DNA from: Dichetophora obliterata
Lineage: Eukaryota; Arthropoda; Insecta; Diptera; Sciomyzidae
Direction of reading: 5' to 3'
Assembly: GCA_963920525.1 (NCBI GenBank)
Contig: OY986440.1
Span: 13,375,225-13,439,224, forward strand
Length of the DNA stretch: 64,000 bases
Position numbers and translations under genes: made by a program. Shown here piece by piece: positions 59,241-64,000 of the stretch. The notes under the pieces were generated by a model that worked only from the letters and a program-made list of their open reading frames with translations, made no database searches and was not told where the DNA came from. Numbering within the stretch: position 1 is the first letter of the stretch; each line of letters begins with the position of its first letter.

Positions 59241-59373
59241 TCTTCATGTTTGAGCAAAATTTCATTTGAATATGAATAACGAAAATCTACAATTTTAAAC
59301 AATTGTAGTCGTTATTTAATACTTAAATCAGGGGAAAATATATATAAACTATCAGTTCATTACAACTACTCAT

Positions 59374-60116
59374 AATGTCTATAACTATCTGTTTAAAATA
59401 TTTTCCACCAATTGAATTGGCCACAAATATGTTTGCGGACTTGTAGACTTTGTAACATTTAATTCTATAGCCAATGTAGATGTCTACAACAATTTATTTC
59501 ATAACGGACCGCATACTATTACAATACCAGTTGGTTCATTTGAATTTCAGGATATCGGGTTTTTCTTGAAATCAGCTGTCAGAGACATTGATGGTTCAAT
59601 TTTCCAGGAAATTAAATCAAACAACAACACTCTCTTAAAATTGAAATTGCATCCTCCGTGGACATAGATTTTTCGAAACCAAACAGTATAGGACAGCTAC
59701 TGGGATTCAGTAAAAGAAAGTTGATAGTAAATGAATTGGCGTATGAGGAATTTATCAAAGTGGTTCCTATAGATCCGTTACAAGAGATAAAAAAAACGGA
59801 ATATATACATATAGATCAGTCAGGTAAAACTAAAAAAAAATGTTGACTCTGATTTACCTTTAAATATAAGAAATATAAACACAATACGAATTGAATGCAA
59901 CTTGACAACCGGATCATATATTAACAAAACATCAGTTCATACTATTCACGAATTTCCTCTCGATGTCTCACCAGGATATAAAACAAATGAGAAGCCTCGA
60001 AATGTTATTTACTTACCCGTCAACTGTCAACAAATAAACAACATAACAATAAAAGTCTTAAATCAAGACGGTGACCTCATAAGTTTTCGAGGAGAAAAAA
60101 TTTCTAAAAGACTTCA
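59374..60116 (+). pseudogene. Second Polinton-type gene remnant (minor capsid/penton-like)
   Basis: Starts at the ATG near 59374 and is readable only with several frame changes and stops. Peptides 'KSAVRDIDGSIFQEIKSNNN', 'SIGQLLGFSKRKL', 'TTGSYINKTSVHTIHEF' and 'NVIYLPVNCQQINNITIKVL' belong to another insect protein family that accompanies the capsid gene in Polinton-like elements, probably a minor (penton-type) capsid protein. It ends near 60116, where a LINE has inserted. Divergent from the first gene. Function of the family is inference. Confidence 0.55.
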
Positions 60117-60985
60117 GTTTAGGTTAGGTTAGGTCAAAGTGGCTGCCTCAATTAAGACACACTTAGGCCAATGAGGTCCATTGTGGTACCATAGGGTTGA
60201 TTCCCATTCTCTATTTAAACAAGCTTGAGTTGTTCACAAAGCTTAGGATTCGGTATACCGATATTTTCGAGAGCTCTTCGTGGTCTTTGAAAAAGCAGTT
60301 GTTTAAGTGAAGAAAACGTTTCTGAGCCAGCGCTGGGCAAGTGCAGAGAAAGTGTTCTGTAGATTCCTCCTCCTCCTCATCTCTACAGCTTCTGCAAAAG
60401 TCGTTGTGGGGTATGTTTAATCTTTGAGCGTGCCTGCCAATGAGGCAGTGCTCTGTCAGGATCCCTATCATGGTGCTAATGTGATCTCTACTGAGAGAAA
60501 CGAGTTATTTTGAACGCTTAAGATTGAGTTAAGGCCAGATTTGCCGTGTTATATTACACGTGGTACCTGCTGACCATCTATTGTTGGTTTTGATGCAGAA
60601 TAACTCATGTGTAAGGAGTTTACATGTGGAGAGAGGAATACCAAGGTTTGTCTTGTCTAAAGATGGTTGTTTGGTAGTACCTGTACGAGCGAGTTCATCT
60701 ACTTTGCAGTTGCCTAGAAAATTCTTATATCCAGGAATCCAGCATAGAAGGATTTTAAGCTGCTCTGCCATCTCGTTTATAGATCTGCGGCAGTTTAGAA
60801 CTGTTTTAGATGTTATTTCAACAGTGTCAAGGGCTTTCAAAGCGGCTTGACTATCAGAAAGTATGCAAATATCCATGGAAGATATTTCATTTACCTGAAG
60901 CCAAATAACGTCAACGCTTCATGTATAGCAGCGATTTCAGCTTGAAAAACACTGCAGTGGTCAGGGAGCCTGAAGGCTAAATTAA
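60117..60985 (-). mobile_element. 5'-truncated LINE (RNase H end) inserted in the Polinton-like element
   Basis: Minus-strand fragment carrying an RNase H domain at 60876-60529 ('ICILSDSQAALKALDTVEIT', 'LCWIPGYKNFLGNCKVDELA'), then a C-terminal cysteine/histidine region at 60471-60211 ('CRSCRDEEEEESTEHFLCTC') and a short 3' untranslated region. Its 3' end is a (CCTAA)n tract, seen on the plus strand as TTTAGGTTAGGTTAGGTC at 60118-60135. RNase H plus such a zinc region is typical of LOA/I/Jockey-group LINEs. Confidence 0.75.
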
Positions 60986-61169
60986 TGTTTACTTCACATT
61001 AAGCCAGAGTAAAAATATTGATAATTTACGCTATAAGCACCTCAAGCACTGTTAAATGTTACTGAATATAAGGCTTTATTCTTTAAATTTAAATAAAAAA
61101 ATACTAAGCAATATATTATAAAATATATGTAAATTTAATTGAACACAAAATATTAAAAAAAAAATATAA

Positions 61170-61888
61170 ATCTATAATTCATTTCGTTTTGTTTTTATTT
61201 ATGTCAACATAGTTGAGTATGGTCAAGAATATGGTTTGTATTGTCAAGTTCAAGGTTACGGTGATGCTTTCGATCGCTAGCTTAATTTAAAATTAACACC
61301 CCGCCGCCACCGCCTTTGCCGATTTCATACTTTGTCTATCCATTAGTCAACCAACTCAACAAAAATTTATTAAAATGCTAAACATCTACACTGTTTCCTT
61401 ATCTTAAACTTGCGGTTCTTAGCTCGTTTATTATGCTTATTATGAAGCTGAAGGCTTATAATCTTAAGCTTGAAATTTTTGATTTATATCAACAATACAC
61501 TTCAGCCATCCTACTAATATTTCATATGTATACATACATACAAATGCACACATATACATATATCCGTCCGTCTATCCGCCCATCTTGCATGCTTATCTCC
61601 AATTTATAACAACAACACGCTTTAGCTACCCTTCCATCAGTCCGTCTGTCCATCTGACCATCTGTCCGTCTGTCTGTCCATCCGCCTTGTATGCTTATCT
61701 CCAATTTATAACAGCAACAACACGCTTCAGTCACCCTACTATCAGCCTACTTGACCAATCGTAGGGCGCACCAAACAACAACAAAATACACTACTTTCGG
61801 GCAGCAACGCCGACTGCGCAGTTTCCCACAATTTTGTGAATTTGGAGGCCCATAAGGAAATACACGCGTTCGTTATTGGACGAACCGC
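61170..61888 (-). repeat. Right inverted arm of the Polinton-like element
   Basis: Reverse complement of the left arm: 'ttttatttatgtcaacatag', 'gatgctttcgatcgctagc', 'ttataacaacaacacgcttt', 'gtccgtctgtctgtccatcc', 'ggaggcccataaggaaatac'. It contains an additional duplicated minisatellite block (about 61560-61740). Confidence 0.82.
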
Positions 61889-62419
61889 TTTTGGAAATCG
61901 TGTAAAAACTCGGCCAATCTCCCATATAAAGTGACGTAGCATAACTTTGAAAAATTCTACAAAAATGTGTGTACTAACAGCATTTATAACACATAATCAT
62001 CCATATCTTAAACGTATTCTGCATTTGACCTTTGGCAAAATTAGATGAACACGACGTCCATCTTCTATACGAAGTGACGTCATCAAACTTGTAAAACATG
62101 CATAACTTAGAATATATTGTGGGGGTATTTTTTATGTACTCGAAACCTCATCTTTCAAGTTTGGGTCATAGTTTATACATTTTTAGACCTAATATTTTGC
62201 ATTGTACGCCTCGTTCTTTTCATATAATCTCTTAAAAATTACATTTCTGAAAGATTTCCTTCCCATTTTTTTTTATTAATTCGCTAATATCTTGAAAACC
62301 AATTACTGTAGCAAAAAATAACGTCAATTTCGATTTAAATCACTCATTTAACATAGAGAATGGCATGGAGATTGCAGTGTTGTTGTGTATATTATATGAA
62401 AAACAATTATAAGACTTAC
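61889..62419. other. Intronic sequence next to exon 1
   Basis: Non-coding, AT-rich; 'agtgacgt' words recur at 61930 and 62071. Nothing else recognised. Confidence 0.45.
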
Positions 62420-63846
62420 CCGACTTTCTCGGAGAGACGATAACTTTTCATGCAGACATGTTTTTTCCGACGTGTCCCTATTGTTCGTTGCTCATTGGGC
62501 GTTTCATCATGCGGCGCATCCGCATCTGTAACTGTGCCGCCGTAGCTATTCTCCAGTACACAATCGAATGTATCCTCCCAGTACTCTTCAAACCAGGGAT
62601 TACGTGTGTTCGTTTCTGGTGTTAGTTGCATCATGTAACGATCGAAGTCTTCAATCAGCTCTGATTGTAGTTCAACAGTAATTGCACCCTCTGCTATATC
62701 CTCTAAGCCCTCGAGTAACTTTTGTTGCTTGCCCCATCCATCGCTGGCTATCCAGTGAAATGGATGCGACAAATTAGCACGTTTTGCGGCTAAGAGTATG
62801 CGACGTGCATCTTCGGCACGTGTGAACAGCACCACACCACGTGCATTTAGCTTTTTTTGCAGCTTGTTGATGATGCCGTCAAAAACTTTATCATCAGCGG
62901 CACTGGGCACTTTTTCTGCTGCTGCTATACATACATTGCGTTCCGATGCTTCCTTATGAAAGGCTTCGATCCCGTACTCACCGTACGATCCCTCCGAATG
63001 TATAGTAGACACATACGACCAGTTAAAACACTTGATTATGTCGACCAAAGCAACTGACTGAAAGGTATCCGGTGGCACGGTACGTGCAAAAAGATCGAAT
63101 CGCGTTTTATCCGACAGCGTTTTTGCTGTCGATGCTGGAGAGATTTGGGGAATGTGAAAAAGTCGAAGCAAATTTGCTACCTGTAGCGAGACGGAGCTGT
63201 ATGAGCCACCTATAACACCGAAAACCGGACCCGAAGATGCATTTTTTCGCAGATGCGGCACAGAATCGTCGGCACACTCAAAAGCTGACGTATCCAAGTT
63301 GTTGAGAGAAGCACGCACAAATTGCAAGGACTGATTTAAAGCGTATGTATCACGTGAGCATGTATCTAGTATATGAACGCCTATGGTAATGCCCGGCAGT
63401 AGCTCGGAATCATTGTTTACGCGGTCAATTGCGTAAAGCATAGCCTCCAGCCGATGCACGCCTCTGTTGTATACTTTGGGGCCACATGGCGTGCCTTCGC
63501 CCTTCTCGTGTACAGGGAAAAGCCCACCCAATATTATGTCACCTGGCAGATTTACTGATACCATTTCTTGTGGTGATTTAATGGCCTCACTAGAACTAGC
63601 CAATTGTTCTCTGTCAACGGCAGCCTCTGACAATTCACCACCCTGTGAAAAATTACTGGATTTTGCCTTTGTGGGTGTTGCCACAGTGGCGTCCGCGTAT
63701 TCAGCGGTACATGCTATAGATTGGAGCAAGCAAACTAACACCGTTATCAGACTTTGTAGTAAGTAGTTGTTATATTTGTTGGTTTTGATGTTATTTTTTT
63801 TAATAAATCTGTAGTCGCAAATGTTGCTATTGATGAACCACTTCAT
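62420..63846 (-). CDS. mGluR: mGluR exon 1: signal peptide and most of the glutamate-binding domain
   Basis: First visible coding exon, 1427 bases, residues 1-475. The ATG at 63846 is the first Met in a frame that is open back to a stop (TAA) near 63905. A hydrophobic stretch at residues 28-46 ('YLLQSLITVLVCLLQSIAC') is a signal peptide with likely cleavage after 'ACTA'. The Venus-flytrap domain starts near residue 100 ('PGDIILGGLFPVHEKG'). Glutamate-contacting positions of the family are present: 'GGSYSSVSLQVA' (215-222), 'SPASTAKTLSD' (236-246), 'EGSYGEYG' (285-292) and 'IASDGWG' (366-372). The receptor is a presynaptic-type, Gi-coupled class C GPCR. Donor GTAAGT at 62419. Confidence 0.96.
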
Positions 63847-64000
63847 ATCGTTACTACCAATTTCGGAAGACTTAGATGAATTTTGTTTTAATGTACTAAA
63901 TACTTAAGATTGCAGGTAACTAATTGGTAATAAGGGAGAAAGAGAAGAAACTCGTTGTTATTATTTTGGCTGTATAGAAAATAAAATTCAATGGCTACAA
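63847..64000 (-). other. Upstream of the mGluR start codon
   Basis: Probably 5' untranslated or promoter-side sequence of mGluR. The frame contains a stop near 63905 and no recognisable initiator or TATA signal in the few bases available. Confidence 0.4.

Larger units (their letters stand above)
56034..61888. mobile_element. Polinton/Maverick-like element, shortened, with long inverted ends
   Basis: Two inverted arms of about 0.7 kb enclose about 3.7 kb. The left arm is 56034-57480 (including a hAT insertion) and the right arm about 61170-61888. The outermost shared sequence is 'cgcgtgtatttcctta..gggcctcc'. Arms contain minisatellite-like 'ggatggacggacgg' runs, common in Maverick ends. Inside are two broken genes resembling the capsid proteins of insect Polintons. 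DNA polymerase, integrase, ATPase and protease genes are absent, and a full element is usually 15-20 kb, so this is an internally deleted remnant. No target duplication was identified. Confidence 0.65.
53612..62419 (-). other. mGluR: mGluR intron 1, 8.8 kb
   Basis: Runs from the donor GTAAGT at 62419 to the acceptor at 53612. It contains a LINE fragment with a SINE in it and the Polinton-like element with its own insertions. Segments 55520-56030 and 61890-62419 show no recognised feature. Confidence 0.9.

Noticed and set aside
60118..60135. Interstitial telomere sequence
   Set aside because: Only about three TTAGG units, located exactly at the 3' end of a LINE; explained as its tail.

Overview
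The window is fly DNA, from a brachyceran dipteran and quite possibly a tephritid. Two things suggest this. The only host gene is a metabotropic glutamate receptor whose exons match the insect mGluR (DmGluRA) type. The best-preserved transposon is a mariner relative with DD41D spacing, the 'rosa' type first described from Ceratitis. No prokaryotic features are seen. Apart from about 3.35 kb of exons, almost everything is intron filled with nested mobile elements and simple repeats.

Host gene: mGluR runs on the minus strand. Seven coding exons can be placed with consensus splice sites and consistent phase: 63846-62420, 53611-53349, 53278-53172, 53108-52983, 52924-52405, 52319-52024 and 14103-13494. 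They encode signal peptide, glutamate-binding Venus-flytrap domain, cysteine-rich domain, seven membrane helices and most of the cytoplasmic tail (about 1116 codons). A final exon must lie at lower coordinates and was not found. Intron 1 is 8.8 kb and intron 6 is 37.9 kb; the other introns are 58-85 bases.

Layout, left to right. (1) 1-7960 is a very pure 9-bp tandem array, (ATTTATTTT)n. (2) 7961-13493 holds a Mutator-like MITE, a tRNA-derived SINE and a decayed LINE. (3) Intron 6 (14104-52023) holds an intact rosa/DD41D transposon (16173-17475). Next is a 22.5-kb Ty3/Gypsy-type LTR retrotransposon (17540-40037; 4-bp target duplication ATAC, tRNA-Lys primer site). Its LTRs are unusually long (3.8 kb or more) and carry a piece of the host Smurf ubiquitin-ligase gene. 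A BEL/Pao element has landed inside the 3' LTR. Beyond it lie two more MITEs, a second SINE and a PIF/Harbinger transposon (42410-45895). (4) Intron 1 (53612-62419) holds a LINE fragment split by a third SINE. It also holds a Polinton/Maverick-like element (about 56034-61888) with 0.7-kb inverted ends and two broken capsid-type genes, itself invaded by a hAT element and a LINE.

How they fit together: the nesting gives a relative chronology (for example dispersed repeat, then Gypsy element, then BEL element), and several target-site duplications can be read directly. The most notable observations are the Smurf C2-domain fragment with its splice donor in both LTRs; a UGA-CUA codon pair joining gag and pol in one frame; a Harbinger transposase whose catalytic glutamate codon is a stop; and the 8-kb array, which places AATAAA every 9 bases on the sense strand of mGluR.
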